Part shown: positions 1 through 8,341 of the stretch, piece by piece
How positions within the stretch are numbered: the stretch's first letter is position 1
Layout: the number at the start of each line of letters is the position of its first letter
Source: JBKJVQ01 sp046717125
Lineage (GTDB): Bacteria > Pseudomonadota > Alphaproteobacteria > Rhizobiales > Methyloligellaceae
Length of the DNA: 11,387 nt
Reading direction: 5' to 3'
NCBI GenBank assembly: GCA_046717125.1
Contig: JBKJVQ010000026.1
Coordinates: 1 to 11,387, forward strand
Program-made: the position numbers and the translations under genes
The notes under the pieces: generated by a model
Told to the model about the DNA's origin: nothing
The model's input: the letters and a program-made list of their open reading frames with translations, nothing else
Databases searched by the model: none

Positions 1-132
1 ATCGGTCTCGCCTTCTCGTTCAGCTTCGTCAACAAGTGCGACGAGCTGGAGCGCGGACTGATCGCCGAGTTCTACCAGCGCTGCTTCGGCGAAGAGCTGG
101 AGTCCTCGACCGCGAACGTCGCGCTCAATTGA
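1..132 (+). CDS. cobS: Cobaltochelatase subunit CobS, C-terminal end (partial)
   Basis: Only the last 43 codons are present; the frame is open from the first base and stops with TGA at 130-132. The segment [20 protein letters not shown] matches the conserved C-terminus of the CobS AAA+ ATPase. CobS forms a hexameric ring with CobT that drives cobalt insertion into hydrogenobyrinic acid a,c-diamide by CobN in the aerobic cobalamin pathway. The AAA+ core (Walker A and B) lies upstream of the window and cannot be checked. The assignment rests on this tail plus the cobT gene that starts 16 nt downstream, the usual partner order. Confidence 0.88.
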   Translation: MGLAFSFSFVNKCDELERGLIAEFYQRCFGEELESSTANVALN

Positions 133-148
133 CGGTCTTAGGGTCGCC

Positions 149-2047
149 ATGCCGGTCCAGGTAAAGCGGCGCGAAACGATCACTGCGCCGTTCAAGCGCG
201 CGCTCTCTCACGCGACGCGCGCGATCGCCCACGATGCGGCCCTCACCGTCACGTTCGGCAACGACCCGCCGGGGCTCACCGGAGATACAGCACGCTTGCC
301 GGAGCCTTCGCGCGCGCCCTCGCGGCGGGAGATCGCGGCGATCAGGGGCCATGCGGACGCGATTGCCCTGAAGCGCGCCTGTCACGATCCGAAACTGCAC
401 CGGAAACTCGCGCCGGAAGGGGGCGAGGCGAGGGCGATCTTCGAAGCGCTGGAGAAGGCGCGCGTCGAATCGATCGGGGCGCGGCGCATGCGCGGGATGG
501 CCGAGAACCTGACCGCGATCCTGGAGCAGCGCTACGATCGCCCGCTGATCGCGCCGCCCGCAGATCGGTCGGATGCGCCGCTGGGCGATGCGCTGGCGCT
601 GATGGTGCGCGAGCGGCTGACCGGTGCGAAGCCGCCGCGCAACGCCCGTCCCATCGTCGATATCTGGAGCAACTGGGTGAACGAGCGCGCGGGCGACGCG
701 TTTCAGCGCCTGCCCGATGTGCTCGACGATCAGGAAGCTTTTGGCTACGCGCTGCGGTCCCTCCTTTCGAGACTTGGGTTTCCGGAAGAGCGGTCACGGC
801 CCGAAGAGACCGAGGCGGACGACGATGAGTCCGACGGCGACGCGGAAGGCGCCGAAACCGAGGACAACGACGGACAGAAGGGCGACGAGAAGGAATCCGG
901 CGAGGATGCGCAGGCCGACTCCTCGGACGATGCGCGTACCGAGATGGACAGCGCCGCCGCCGGTGAGGATCAGCGCGGCGAGGAGGACGAAAACGAATCC
1001 GAGTCCGAGACGGCGGACGCATGGCGTCCGAACCTCTCGGTGCTGGATGATCCTGAATCCTTCGGCTATCGCGTCTACACACGCTCCCATGACGAGACGA
1101 CGGGCGCGGAGTCTCTTGCCGACGCCGAAGAGCTGACCCGCCTGCGCGCCTTTCTCGACAAGCAGCTCGTGACGCTGCATGGCGCGGTAGCGCGCCTCGC
1201 CAATCGCCTTCAGCGCAGATTGCTTGCACAGCAAAACCGGGCCTGGATGTTCGATCTCGAAGAAGGGATGCTGGATGCCGGGCGGCTCTCGCGCGTCGTG
1301 ACCGATCCGTTCCAGCCGCTTTCGTTCAAGCAGGAGAGCGAGACCGATTTCCGCGACACGGTGGTCACGCTCCTGCTCGACAATTCGGGCTCGATGCGCG
1401 GTCGGCCGATCATGGTTGCCGCTTGCTGCGCCGATATCCTCGCCCGCACGCTGGAGCGCTGCGGCGTGAAGGTCGAAATCCTGGGCTTCACGACGCGGGC
1501 CTGGAAGGGCGGTCACGCGCGGGAGGAATGGCTGAAAGCCGGCAAGCCCGGCGATCCCGGCCGGCTCAACGATCTGCGCCACATCGTCTACAAGGGTGCG
1601 GAGCAGCCCTGGCGTCGCGCCCGCCGCAGTCTCGGCCTGATGATGCGCGAAGGGCTGCTGAAAGAGAACATCGACGGCGAGGCGCTGGCCTGGGCCCATA
1701 AGCGGCTCTTGGGTAGGCCCGAGCAGCGCCGTATCCTGATGATGATTTCGGACGGCGCGCCGGTCGATGATTCCACACTGTCCGTCAATTCCGGCTCCTA
1801 TCTCGAACGCCATCTGCGCCAGGTGATCGAGGAGATCGAAACGCGCTCGCCGGTCGAGCTTATCGCCATCGGCATCGGCCATGACGTGACGCGCTATTAC
1901 CGCCGCGCCGTGACCATCACGGACGCGGAGGAGCTGGCCGGAGCGCTGACCGAGAAGCTGGCCGAGCTCTTCGCGGAAACCGCAAACGAACGCCATGTTC
2001 CGGGCCGTCGCTCTCCGGGCCGGCCATCGCGCCGCCGTCTGCACTGA
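149..2047 (+). CDS. cobT: Cobaltochelatase subunit CobT
   Basis: This 632-residue protein is the usual length for CobT, the co-chaperone of the CobNST cobaltochelatase, a cytoplasmic complex. An N-terminal CobT domain covers about residues 1-215. A very acidic, low-complexity linker rich in Asp, Glu and Ser follows at about 219-290. The C-terminal half is a von Willebrand factor A domain with an intact MIDAS: DNSGSM at 411-416, and the SDG loop with Asp535. The last 20 or so residues are a basic Arg/Pro tail. The ATG at 149 has a weak AGGG-type ribosome binding site (about 139-143), and the gene starts 16 nt after cobS, so the two are almost certainly cotranscribed and perhaps translationally linked. 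Family and function are clear from motifs and context. Confidence 0.95.
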   Translation: MPVQVKRRETITAPFKRALSHATRAIAHDAALTVTFGNDPPGLTGDTARLPEPSRAPSRREIAAIRGHADAIALKRACHDPKLHRKLAPEGGEARAIFEALEKARVESIGARRMRGMAENLTAILEQRYDRPLIAPPADRSDAPLGDALALMVRERLTGAKPPRNARPIVDIWSNWVNERAGDAFQRLPDVLDDQEAFGYALRSLLSRLGFPEERSRPEETEADDDESDGDAEGAETEDNDGQKGDEKESGEDAQADSSDDARTEMDSAAAGEDQRGEEDENESESETADAWRPNLSVLDDPESFGYRVYTRSHDETTGAESLADAEELTRLRAFLDKQLVTLHGAVARLANRLQRRLLAQQNRAWMFDLEEGMLDAGRLSRVVTDPFQPLSFKQESETDFRDTVVTLLLDNSGSMRGRPIMVAACCADILARTLERCGVKVEILGFTTRAWKGGHAREEWLKAGKPGDPGRLNDLRHIVYKGAEQPWRRARRSLGLMMREGLLKENIDGEALAWAHKRLLGRPEQRRILMMISDGAPVDDSTLSVNSGSYLERHLRQVIEEIETRSPVELIAIGIGHDVTRYYRRAVTITDAEELAGALTEKLAELFAETANERHVPGRRSPGRPSRRRLH

Positions 2048-2064
2048 CAGGAAGACGAGGCGCG

Positions 2065-3093
2065 ATGCGGCGGAGATACAGGCTGGGGCTGTTCGCGTGC
2101 GCGCTGCTGGCAGCGCTCGTCGCCGGTCCGGTATTCGCGGCAAAACCGCCGCAGCCTCCGGAAACGGGCGAGGCGATCGCGGTTCGCGCCCTACCCTTCG
2201 ACCTCGATCGGCAAAAGCCGGACCGCACCGCGTTCGGCAAGCTCGATTGGCGCGGCGGCCTGGCGCTGTCGTCCAACACGCGGCATTTCGGCGGCTTCTC
2301 GGGGCTCGCTTTGTCGCCGGACGGAGGCCGGCTGCTCGCCATCTCCGACGCCGGCGTCTGGATGACCGCCACGATCGACCGCGATGGACGCAAGCTGCGC
2401 GGCCTCTCAGACGCGCGTCTTGGTCCTCTGCTGGCGCTGAACGGCAAGCCGTTCGGGCGCGTCCGCGACATCGACGCCGAGGGACTTGCGGTCGAAGACG
2501 GCCACGCCTGGATCGCCTTTGAGAATAACGACCGCATCATGCGCCACGATTTCGACTGGGGCGACGCAGCGCCGGGCAAGGCCATCAAGCGCTTGTCTCC
2601 GCCGCCGGAACTGAACCGCCGCCGGGGCAGCGACGGTATCGAGACCGTCGGCATGCTGAAATCAGGTCCGATGAAGGGACAGCTGGTGGTGTTCGCGGAG
2701 AACAAGCTCGATCGCGACGGCGGCCATATGGGCTGGATCATGGGCAACGGCGCGCCGAAGCCCATGTCCCTGAAACGCATCGGCGCCTTTGATGTCACCG
2801 ACGTCGCCGGCCTGCCCGATGGCGGCATCGTCGTGCTGGAACGCCGCTTCCGCTACAGCGAAGGCGTGCAGATGCGTATCCGGCGCGTGTCCCCGGAGGA
2901 GCTCGTCTCTGGTCGGATGATCGAAGGCGAGGTGCTGCTCGAACTCGACGCCCGCGCCACGATCGACAACATGGAGGGCATCGCGGCCCACCGCTCGCCC
3001 GATGGCGAAACAATCCTGACGCTGATCTCGGACGACAATTATAATCGCTTCTTCCAGCGGACCCTGCTCATGCAGTTCGCGCTGAAGGATTGA
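2065..3093 (+). CDS. Exported esterase-like phytase-family protein
   Basis: This 342-residue protein has a cleavable signal peptide: three Arg at the N-terminus, a hydrophobic stretch at about 7-24, and probable cleavage after VFA near residue 25. The mature part has the features of the 'esterase-like activity of phytase' family: GFSGLALSPD at 77-86 followed by a propeller-type LLAISDAGVW strand, DNMEGIA at 301-307, and the terminal SDDN...FQRTLLMQFAL block at 322-340. It is therefore probably a periplasmic beta-propeller; the substrate is unknown and phytase activity should not be assumed. It starts 17 nt after cobT with AGGAAG and GAGG motifs upstream of the ATG, so it probably shares the cob transcript. 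The location after cobT is common in Hyphomicrobiales and does not by itself imply a role in B12 synthesis. Confidence 0.85.
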   Translation: MRRRYRLGLFACALLAALVAGPVFAAKPPQPPETGEAIAVRALPFDLDRQKPDRTAFGKLDWRGGLALSSNTRHFGGFSGLALSPDGGRLLAISDAGVWMTATIDRDGRKLRGLSDARLGPLLALNGKPFGRVRDIDAEGLAVEDGHAWIAFENNDRIMRHDFDWGDAAPGKAIKRLSPPPELNRRRGSDGIETVGMLKSGPMKGQLVVFAENKLDRDGGHMGWIMGNGAPKPMSLKRIGAFDVTDVAGLPDGGIVVLERRFRYSEGVQMRIRRVSPEELVSGRMIEGEVLLELDARATIDNMEGIAAHRSPDGETILTLISDDNYNRFFQRTLLMQFALKD

Positions 3094-3097
3094 GGCG

Positions 3098-3391
3098 CTA
3101 AGAAGCAGCAGCGTCCGCGGTCTTCGCCAGTTCCCGCTTGAGGCGGCGGGCGCGGAGGGACAGTTCGCTGTCTTTGGCTTTGGTCAGAAACGCATCCAGG
3201 CCGCCGCGATGCTCGACGGACCGTAAGGCATGCGCGGTGACCTGCAGCCGCACCTTGCGCTTGAGCTGATCGGAGATCAGCGTGACCGAGCAGAGATTGG
3301 GAAGGAACCGGCGCCGCGTCCTGTTGTTGGCGTGGCTCACATTGTTGCCGGTCATAACGCCTTTGCCGGTCAGTTCGCAGCGACGCGCCAT
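3098..3391 (-). CDS. rpmB: 50S ribosomal protein L28
   Basis: This 97-residue protein begins [20 protein letters not shown] and continues with the RRRFLPNL block, the L28 signature; it belongs to the large ribosomal subunit. The length is normal for alphaproteobacterial L28, which is longer at the C-terminus than the E. coli protein. Only one Cys (residue 5) lies in the N-terminal motif, so this is not the four-Cys zinc-binding form. The frame is open for a further 122 codons upstream, but the homology starts at this Met. An AAGGAG ribosome binding site (complement of 3401-3406) lies 9 nt before the ATG, which settles the start. The gene converges on the phytase-like gene with 4 nt between stop codons and has its own promoter near 3506-3534. 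Confidence 0.96.
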   Translation of the reverse strand: MARRCELTGKGVMTGNNVSHANNRTRRRFLPNLCSVTLISDQLKRKVRLQVTAHALRSVEHRGGLDAFLTKAKDSELSLRARRLKRELAKTADAAAS

Positions 3392-3505
3392 GACGCTCGG
3401 CTCCTTGATCTCGTAGCTGATTGAGGGTCTTCGGCGGCGCAAATTCCGCACCGCACGCGCCGCATTTCCAACGCAGAAACCGCATAGGCAAAATGTGGCG
3501 CGACA

Positions 3506-3534
3506 CCTATAGGTGCGTGCGGTCGTTGCGTCAA
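3506..3534 (-). promoter_or_regulatory. Promoter of rpmB (sigma-70 type)
   Basis: Read on the - strand, TTGACG (3534 to 3529) and TATAGG (3511 to 3506) are separated by exactly 17 nt, close to the alphaproteobacterial housekeeping consensus. The predicted transcription start is near 3499, giving a 5' leader of about 108 nt before rpmB. The -10 element lies inside a perfect 12-bp palindrome, CACCTATAGGTG, at 3504-3515. Position and strand fit only rpmB. Confidence 0.6.
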
Positions 3535-3561
3535 CCGCCGTGGGCGGCGCCGGTGTCGCAA

Positions 3562-3590
3562 TTGACGGAACCTCCGAATGTCCGGAAACT
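3562..3590 (+). promoter_or_regulatory. Possible promoter of the DUF3108 gene
   Basis: TTGACG at 3562-3567 is followed after 17 nt by GAAACT at 3585-3590. The -35 is good and the -10 matches only three of six positions. It would give a 5' leader of about 100 nt that includes the REP-like palindrome. It is the only plausible + strand promoter I see between rpmB and the DUF3108 gene. Confidence 0.3.
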
Positions 3591-3612
3591 CCGCCGATCG
3601 TCTTCAAAGTTT

Positions 3613-3661
3613 GAGCATGATGTCGTCCGAAAACCGCTTCACACTTTTCGGCATCCTGCTC
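3613..3661. repeat. REP-like rhizobial intergenic palindrome
   Basis: A 49-nt imperfect inverted repeat. The left arm GAGCATGATG...CCGAAAA (3613-3633) pairs with the right arm TTTTCGGCATCCTGCTC (3645-3661) apart from one mismatch and a 4-nt bulge (TCGT), leaving an 11-nt loop that contains CCGCTTCACA. The pattern GAGCATGAT...CCGAAAACCG...TTTTCGG...GCTC is, from memory, a dispersed palindromic element seen many times between genes in rhizobial genomes. It lies 36 nt upstream of the DUF3108 start and so would be transcribed in its leader. Only one copy is present in this window. Confidence 0.75.
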
Positions 3662-3696
3662 CAGGAATTGCCCCGCGGCGGGGCCGGAGAATTTAA

Positions 3697-4575
3697 ATGA
3701 CAAGCCCCGCGCAGTGCGCGTTCCGACCCCTCGCCGCTCTCGCGATCGCAGCAGCATCGTGCCTGGCCACGCCCGCCCTGTCGCTCGACGGCATCGACCG
3801 GTTCGAGACGACTTATCGCGTCACGTGGAGCGGTATCGAACTCGGTAACTTCACGGCAGCGACGCAGTTCAATGGCAACCGCTATTCGATCCGCGGCAAC
3901 GGCCAGTTCGCGCTTCTCGAAGGGCTCCTGTTCAATTGGAAGGGTACCACGACGACGGCGGGATCGATCGGCGAGGATGGCGGACCTGTCCCCTCTGATT
4001 TCGTTTTCGATTACAAGAGCGGGCGCAAGGGCGAGCGTCTACGGATCGACTATGACGGCGCCGACGTGACGGGTGTCGAAATCGTCCCCGCATGGACACC
4101 GGACGCCGATGTGGTGCCGGTGAGAAAGGCGCAACTTGCCCGCTCGCTCGACCCGCTGAGCGCCGTGTTCCTTCTCGGGCGCACGAAAGGCGGCAAGAGC
4201 GAGGCATCGCTCTGCCAGCGGACCATTCCGGTGTTCGATGGCCGAATGCGCTACGATCTCGTCCTGTCGCACAGGAAGACGGTGCAGGTGAAGAATGAAG
4301 ATACGGCGCGCTACACGGGACCCGTCGTTGTTTGCCGTGTCAAATACGTGCCGATCTCCGGCCACAAGCGGGATGACGCCGGAACGGTCCATCTCGCGAA
4401 GAGTCCGGACATAGAAGTCTGGCTCGTGCCCCTGCCGAATGCTTCGTTGCATGTTCCGTATGCGATCCATATGCCGACCCTCGGCGGCGGCTACGCGTCG
4501 GTGACCGCGACTAAATTCAGTGCTTCCCCGGGTCCGCGCCGTTCCGCGCTTGAAGCCTCGCGCAACGCCCGTTAA
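3697..4575 (+). CDS. Exported DUF3108 domain protein
   Basis: This 292-residue protein has an N-terminal signal peptide (hydrophobic run at about 11-28, probable cleavage after PALS near 29). The mature part reads as DUF3108: the opening strand [16 protein letters not shown] at 39-54, then repeated strand-rich segments, a [16 protein letters not shown] block, a VVVCRVKY block and the [15 protein letters not shown] block. The two Cys of the mature domain could form a disulfide. The family is periplasmic and probably a beta-barrel or lipid-contacting fold, with no established biochemical role, so none is assigned. The ATG has GGAGA at 3686-3690, 6 nt upstream. It stands alone, facing away from rpmB and 212 nt before the helicase gene. 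Confidence 0.85.
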   Translation: MTSPAQCAFRPLAALAIAAASCLATPALSLDGIDRFETTYRVTWSGIELGNFTAATQFNGNRYSIRGNGQFALLEGLLFNWKGTTTTAGSIGEDGGPVPSDFVFDYKSGRKGERLRIDYDGADVTGVEIVPAWTPDADVVPVRKAQLARSLDPLSAVFLLGRTKGGKSEASLCQRTIPVFDGRMRYDLVLSHRKTVQVKNEDTARYTGPVVVCRVKYVPISGHKRDDAGTVHLAKSPDIEVWLVPLPNASLHVPYAIHMPTLGGGYASVTATKFSASPGPRRSALEASRNAR

Positions 4576-4704
4576 CGATTGCAGGCCGAAACCACCACTC
4601 GGCCGGCGGAGAACCGCGTGAACTGGTATCCTTCGTTGCGACGACCACCACATCTGGCGGTGAACGAAACCCGAAAATGCCGGTGTCGGCGATTCGGTCG
4701 AGAT

Positions 4705-4733
4705 TTGTTCTGTCACCGTTCCATTCGTAAACA
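4705..4733 (+). promoter_or_regulatory. Possible promoter of the helicase gene
   Basis: TTGTTC (4705-4710) and TAAACA (4728-4733) are separated by 17 nt; each matches the consensus at three of six positions. A start near 4740 would leave a leader of about 48 nt before the helicase ATG. Spacing and position are good but the elements are weak. Confidence 0.33.
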
Positions 4734-4787
4734 TTGCGCGCGTCGTTGGGGAAGTGGCGTCCCACACCGCGCGGCTGGAGAACGCGT

Positions 4788-7670
4788 ATGAGCGGCCCCG
4801 ATTCCGTGCCCCATCCCGCGCGCGGGCGCGGCGTAACCTGCGTGCTGGGCCCAACCAACACCGGCAAGACGCATCTGGCCATTGAACGGTTGCTCGGCCA
4901 CGAGAGCGGCGTCATCGGACTGCCGCTCAGGCTGCTCGCGCGCGAGGTCTACGACAAGATCGTGGCCCGCATCGGCGGATCAGCCGTTGCCCTCGTCACG
5001 GGCGAGGAAAAGATCAAGCCGGCATCGGCGCGGTATTGGGTTTGCACGGTCGAGGCCATGCCGCTCGACCTGGATCCGGCTTTCCTCGCGATCGACGAGG
5101 TCCAGCTCGCGGCCGATGGTGAGCGCGGCCATGTTTTCACCGACCGGCTCTTTCATGCACGAGGCCGGCAGGAAACGCTGCTCCTCGGCGCGTCGACCAT
5201 GAAGGGCGCGCTCGCAGATCTTTTGCCCGCCGCCAATTTCGTGGCGCGGCCCCGTCTCTCCAAACTCACCTATGCCGGCCAGAAGAAGCTGACGCGCCTG
5301 CCGCGCCGCTCCGCCGTGGTCGCCTTCTCGATGGGCGAGGTCTATGCCATCGCGGAACTTGTGCGGCGTCAGCGCGGCGGAGCCGCCGTCGTGCTGGGCG
5401 CGCTGTCGCCGCGTACGCGTAACGCACAGGTCGAGCTGTACCAGAACGGCGATGTCGATTTCCTGGTCGCGACCGATGCGATCGGCATGGGCCTTAATCT
5501 CGATGTCGATCACGTCGCCTTCGCGAGCCTGCGCAAGTTCGACGGCCAGCATCACCGCAATCTCACGCCTGCCGAGACCGGGCAGATCGCGGGGCGCGCC
5601 GGCCGCCATCTGAACGACGGCACGTTCGGCGTCACGGGCGGCTGTCCGACGCTGGACGCCGAACTCGTGGAGCGGCTTGAGGAGCACATGTTCGAGCCCG
5701 TGAAGACCCTGCAATGGCGCAGCCGTGCGCTCGATTTCGCATCGCTCGATGCCTTGCGTGAAAGCCTGCGCAGGACGCCGTCCGAGACCCGCCTGACGCG
5801 CGCGCGCATGGTGGACGACGTAATCGCGCTGGAAACGCTGAGCGCCGATGTCGGCATCGCCGAACTGGCGAAAGGCCAGACTGCGCTGCGCACACTGTGG
5901 GACATGTGCCAGATCCCGGATTACCGGAAGATTTCTTCTGTGAGCCATGCCGAGATGCTGGGAACGCTCTACCGCTACGTCATGACCGAAGGAACGATCC
6001 CCGAAGACTGGTTCGCGCGCCAGGTCGCGCTCGCGGACAGGACCGACGGCGACCTCGATACGCTCGCCACGCGCCTCGCCCACATCCGCACCTGGACCTT
6101 CGTGTCCCACCGCCCGGACTGGCTCAAGGATCCGGCGCATTGGCAGGAGCGGACCCGCGCCATCGAGGACACGCTGTCCGACGCTCTGCACGAGGGTCTG
6201 ATGCAGCGCTTCGTCGATCGCCGCACCTCGGTCCTGATGCGCCGCCTGCGCGACAAGGAGACGCTGGAGGCCGAGATCGGCGACGATGGCGCGATCGTGG
6301 TGGAGAGCCATTGCGTGGGCCACCTGTCGGGTTTTCGCTTCACGCCCGAGAGCAGCGCAGACAGCGTACAGGGAAAGGCCGCCCGCCACGCGGCGGCGCA
6401 CGTGCTTGAGAGTGAGTTGGCGGCGCGCGCGGCCCAGCTTTCGGCCGATGACGACGCTCATCTTACGCTCTCAGCTGGCGGGCGCGTGATGTGGCGGAGC
6501 GCGGAGATCGGACGGCTCGAACGCGGTGAGACGGCCCTGAAGCCGACGGTACGCCTCACCGCCGACGAGCATCTGTCCGGGCCTGACCGCGAACGGGTGC
6601 AGAAACGTCTCGACGACTGGCTCGTGCGCATACTGCGGGGCCGCCTGGGGCCGCTTGTAAGCCTCGGCGAGGCGGAGGACGTGACGGGGCTGGCGCGTGG
6701 TCTCGCCTATCGGCTGAGCGAAAAGCTGGGCGTGCTGCGCCGCGACGAGGTGGCCGACGACGTCAAGGCGCTCGACCAGACGGCCCGCGCGCAACTTCGC
6801 CGCTACGGCCTGCGCTTCGGCGCGTTCAACCTGTATTTTCCCGCCCTTCTGAAGCCGGCGGCGACCGAACTTCTGCTCGCGCTCTGGACCATCTGGGAAG
6901 GCAATCGCGACAGCGAGGAGCGGGGTCCGCGGCCTCCCCGCCAGGGCCTGACATCCGCCGAAATCGATCCAGCCGTGCCCGCGCCGTTCTACCGCGCTGC
7001 GGGCTATCATATGGCGGGACGGCGCGCCGTCCGCATCGACATGCTTGAGAGGCTGGCGGATATGATCCGTCCGCTGATCGCGTGGCGCGCGACGGCAAAT
7101 GCCGCAGCCGCGCCTGCGGGCGCGACCGGCGACGGCGCTTTCCGCGTCACGCCGGACATGATGTCGATCGTCGGCTGCTCCGGCGCGGATCTCGCCTCAA
7201 TTCTCGAATCGCTCAACTTCCGCAAGCAGACGCGCCCTGTACCCGCGACGGCAGAGCCCGTTGCGGAGCAACCCGCGACCGAAGCTGAGTCTGACGCCAA
7301 CGCTGAAACGGCAACGGTCGAACCTGCAGCGGAAGAGGCCGCGCCGGCCGCTTCTTCGGAACCTCCTGCATCGGCGGCCGAAGGTTCAGCCGAGATAGCT
7401 GCCGAGCCCATAACCGAGGAAGTCTGGCGGCCACGCCGGCCGCACCGCCCCGAACCCAAGACCGATGCCCGTCGCGGCCCGCGCCGCGAGCCGGGCGCCA
7501 AGCCTGGACTTCCCGTGCGCAAACCTAGAGCGCCGGAGGACCGCCACCGGCGTCCCGCGGTCGCCACCGCCGCGCCGAAGCCCAAACCTCGGCCGGCCGC
7601 GTTGCGGGACTCGCCCTTTGCGGCGCTGGAAGTGCTGCGCCAGCGCATGGCCGAAAGCGCCGGAGAATAG
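4788..7670 (+). CDS. SUV3-like superfamily 2 RNA helicase
   Basis: This 960-residue protein is an ATP-dependent helicase of the SUV3 type. The motifs are intact: Walker A GPTNTGKT at 21-28, the unusual motif II DEVQ at 103-106, GASTMKG (motif III), ATDAIGMGLN at 228-237 (motif V) and QIAGRAGR at 266-273 (motif VI). A long middle region of unassigned helices follows. From about residue 820 the tail is Ala/Glu-rich and acidic, then Arg/Pro/Lys-rich and basic from about 875 to 940, and it ends with DSPFAALEVL. The reading frame is open 18 codons further upstream, but the ATG at 4788 has GGAG at 4777-4780, 7 nt away, and the motifs begin soon after. The S4-domain gene follows 6 nt later. SUV3 relatives act in RNA degradation with an exonuclease; the bacterial substrate here is not known. 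Confidence 0.9.
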   Translation: MSGPDSVPHPARGRGVTCVLGPTNTGKTHLAIERLLGHESGVIGLPLRLLAREVYDKIVARIGGSAVALVTGEEKIKPASARYWVCTVEAMPLDLDPAFLAIDEVQLAADGERGHVFTDRLFHARGRQETLLLGASTMKGALADLLPAANFVARPRLSKLTYAGQKKLTRLPRRSAVVAFSMGEVYAIAELVRRQRGGAAVVLGALSPRTRNAQVELYQNGDVDFLVATDAIGMGLNLDVDHVAFASLRKFDGQHHRNLTPAETGQIAGRAGRHLNDGTFGVTGGCPTLDAELVERLEEHMFEPVKTLQWRSRALDFASLDALRESLRRTPSETRLTRARMVDDVIALETLSADVGIAELAKGQTALRTLWDMCQIPDYRKISSVSHAEMLGTLYRYVMTEGTIPEDWFARQVALADRTDGDLDTLATRLAHIRTWTFVSHRPDWLKDPAHWQERTRAIEDTLSDALHEGLMQRFVDRRTSVLMRRLRDKETLEAEIGDDGAIVVESHCVGHLSGFRFTPESSADSVQGKAARHAAAHVLESELAARAAQLSADDDAHLTLSAGGRVMWRSAEIGRLERGETALKPTVRLTADEHLSGPDRERVQKRLDDWLVRILRGRLGPLVSLGEAEDVTGLARGLAYRLSEKLGVLRRDEVADDVKALDQTARAQLRRYGLRFGAFNLYFPALLKPAATELLLALWTIWEGNRDSEERGPRPPRQGLTSAEIDPAVPAPFYRAAGYHMAGRRAVRIDMLERLADMIRPLIAWRATANAAAAPAGATGDGAFRVTPDMMSIVGCSGADLASILESLNFRKQTRPVPATAEPVAEQPATEAESDANAETATVEPAAEEAAPAASSEPPASAAEGSAEIAAEPITEEVWRPRRPHRPEPKTDARRGPRREPGAKPGLPVRKPRAPEDRHRRPAVATAAPKPKPRPAALRDSPFAALEVLRQRMAESAGE

Positions 7671-7676
7671 ACGAGG

Positions 7677-8054
7677 ATGGCGGGCCAGCGACTTGACCGC
7701 TGGCTTTGGTTTACGCGCATCGTCAAGACTCGAACGCTCGCCACGCGCTTCATTGCCGAGGGCCGGTTGCGGGTAAACCGGGAAAAAATCGACAAGCCGA
7801 GCCGCACCGTGCGTGCCGGCGATGTCGTTACGGCGTCCGTGCATGACCGCGTTCTCGTTCTGCGCGTACTGGACGAAGGCGTGCGGCGCGGTCCGGCCGC
7901 CGAGGCGCAGACGCTCTACGAAGATCTGACGCCGCCCGCCCTGAAAGGCCCCGAAGCGCTAGCCGCCCCTGTCCGGCGTGAGCGCGGCGCAGGACGCCCG
8001 ACCAAACGCGACCGCCGCCGCATGGACGGCTTTACGGGGCGCGATGAGCCATGA
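7677..8054 (+). CDS. S4-domain RNA-binding protein, Hsp15 (HslR) type
   Basis: This 125-residue protein has an S4 domain at about residues 3-60: RLDRWLWFTRIVKTRTLA, GRLRVNREKIDKPSRTV, then RAGDVVTASV. The pattern matches the Hsp15/HslR group, which in E. coli binds 50S subunits carrying stalled nascent chain-tRNA. The C-terminal half is low-complexity and basic, ending in RPTKRDRRRMDGF, a typical alphaproteobacterial extension. It starts 6 nt after the helicase stop; GAGG abuts the ATG and a GGAG lies 12 nt before it, so initiation probably depends on coupling to the helicase. Its stop overlaps a possible downstream ATG (ATGA at 8051-8054). The family is certain; equivalence to E. coli HslR is inferred. 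Confidence 0.88.
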   Translation: MAGQRLDRWLWFTRIVKTRTLATRFIAEGRLRVNREKIDKPSRTVRAGDVVTASVHDRVLVLRVLDEGVRRGPAAEAQTLYEDLTPPALKGPEALAAPVRRERGAGRPTKRDRRRMDGFTGRDEP

Positions 8055-8224
8055 CTTTGCACGAGCGCGGCGCGTGCGCCGGCGACGTCACCGCCGCCAA
8101 CGTGCGCGACGCCATGACGGAAGCGGCGCATCTGGCATGTGTGCGAGACTGGGCCGCGTGCGTTTGGGCGGCGTGGGTGCTGCACCACGACACGGTACGG
8201 CACTGGGCGGAAGCGGCCGCGTGA
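8051..8224 (+). CDS. Possible small protein of 57 residues, hypothetical
   Basis: An ORF of 57 codons starts at the ATG that overlaps the S4 gene's stop in ATGA, the usual arrangement for translational coupling. By my count about 84% of its third codon positions are G or C, against about 74% at first and 58% at second positions, the expected ranking for a real gene in a high-GC genome. It is rich in Ala and Trp, with three Cys (9, 30, 37) and an amphipathic look. I recognise no family. There is no strong ribosome binding site of its own. It could be chance, since the composition favours open frames here. Confidence 0.35.
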   Translation: MTLHERGACAGDVTAANVRDAMTEAAHLACVRDWAACVWAAWVLHHDTVRHWAEAAA

Positions 8225-8341
8225 GACGCGCGCCCGATGTCGCGGAGTGCGAGCCTTGTGCCTGGCTGCGATTTGCGATAGCCCGAAAGGCAATCCCGCC
8301 CGCAAGGAAGGCTGCGCTTCCTACGGCACGATGGATGGACA

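Noticed and set aside
2089..2100. LFAC in the signal peptide of the phytase-like protein as a lipoprotein lipobox
   Set aside because: The Cys is residue 12, before most of the hydrophobic core, and the normal AXA-type cleavage site after VFA fits better.
794..2143. Long open frame of 449 codons on the - strand opposite cobT
   Set aside because: It lies almost wholly antisense to a clear cobT, has no ribosome binding site or recognisable domain, and long antisense frames are expected with high GC at third positions.
4584..4604. GGCCGA/TCGGCC hairpin after the DUF3108 gene as a terminator
   Set aside because: The stem is only 6 bp, the loop is 9 nt and no T-run follows. The rest of the 212-nt gap shows only a weak promoter-like pair.
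4579..4791. 70-codon + strand frame between the DUF3108 gene and the helicase
   Set aside because: It has no ATG or ribosome binding site, an Arg-rich product, and covers the likely helicase promoter.
4980..6461. Open frame of 493 codons on the - strand opposite the helicase
   Set aside because: It is the mirror of the helicase codons, with a His/Arg/Ala-biased product and no family signature.
8305..8322. AGGAAG/CTTCCT hairpin before fdxA as a regulatory element
   Set aside because: A 6-bp stem with a 6-nt loop and no link to the ribosome binding site is expected by chance.
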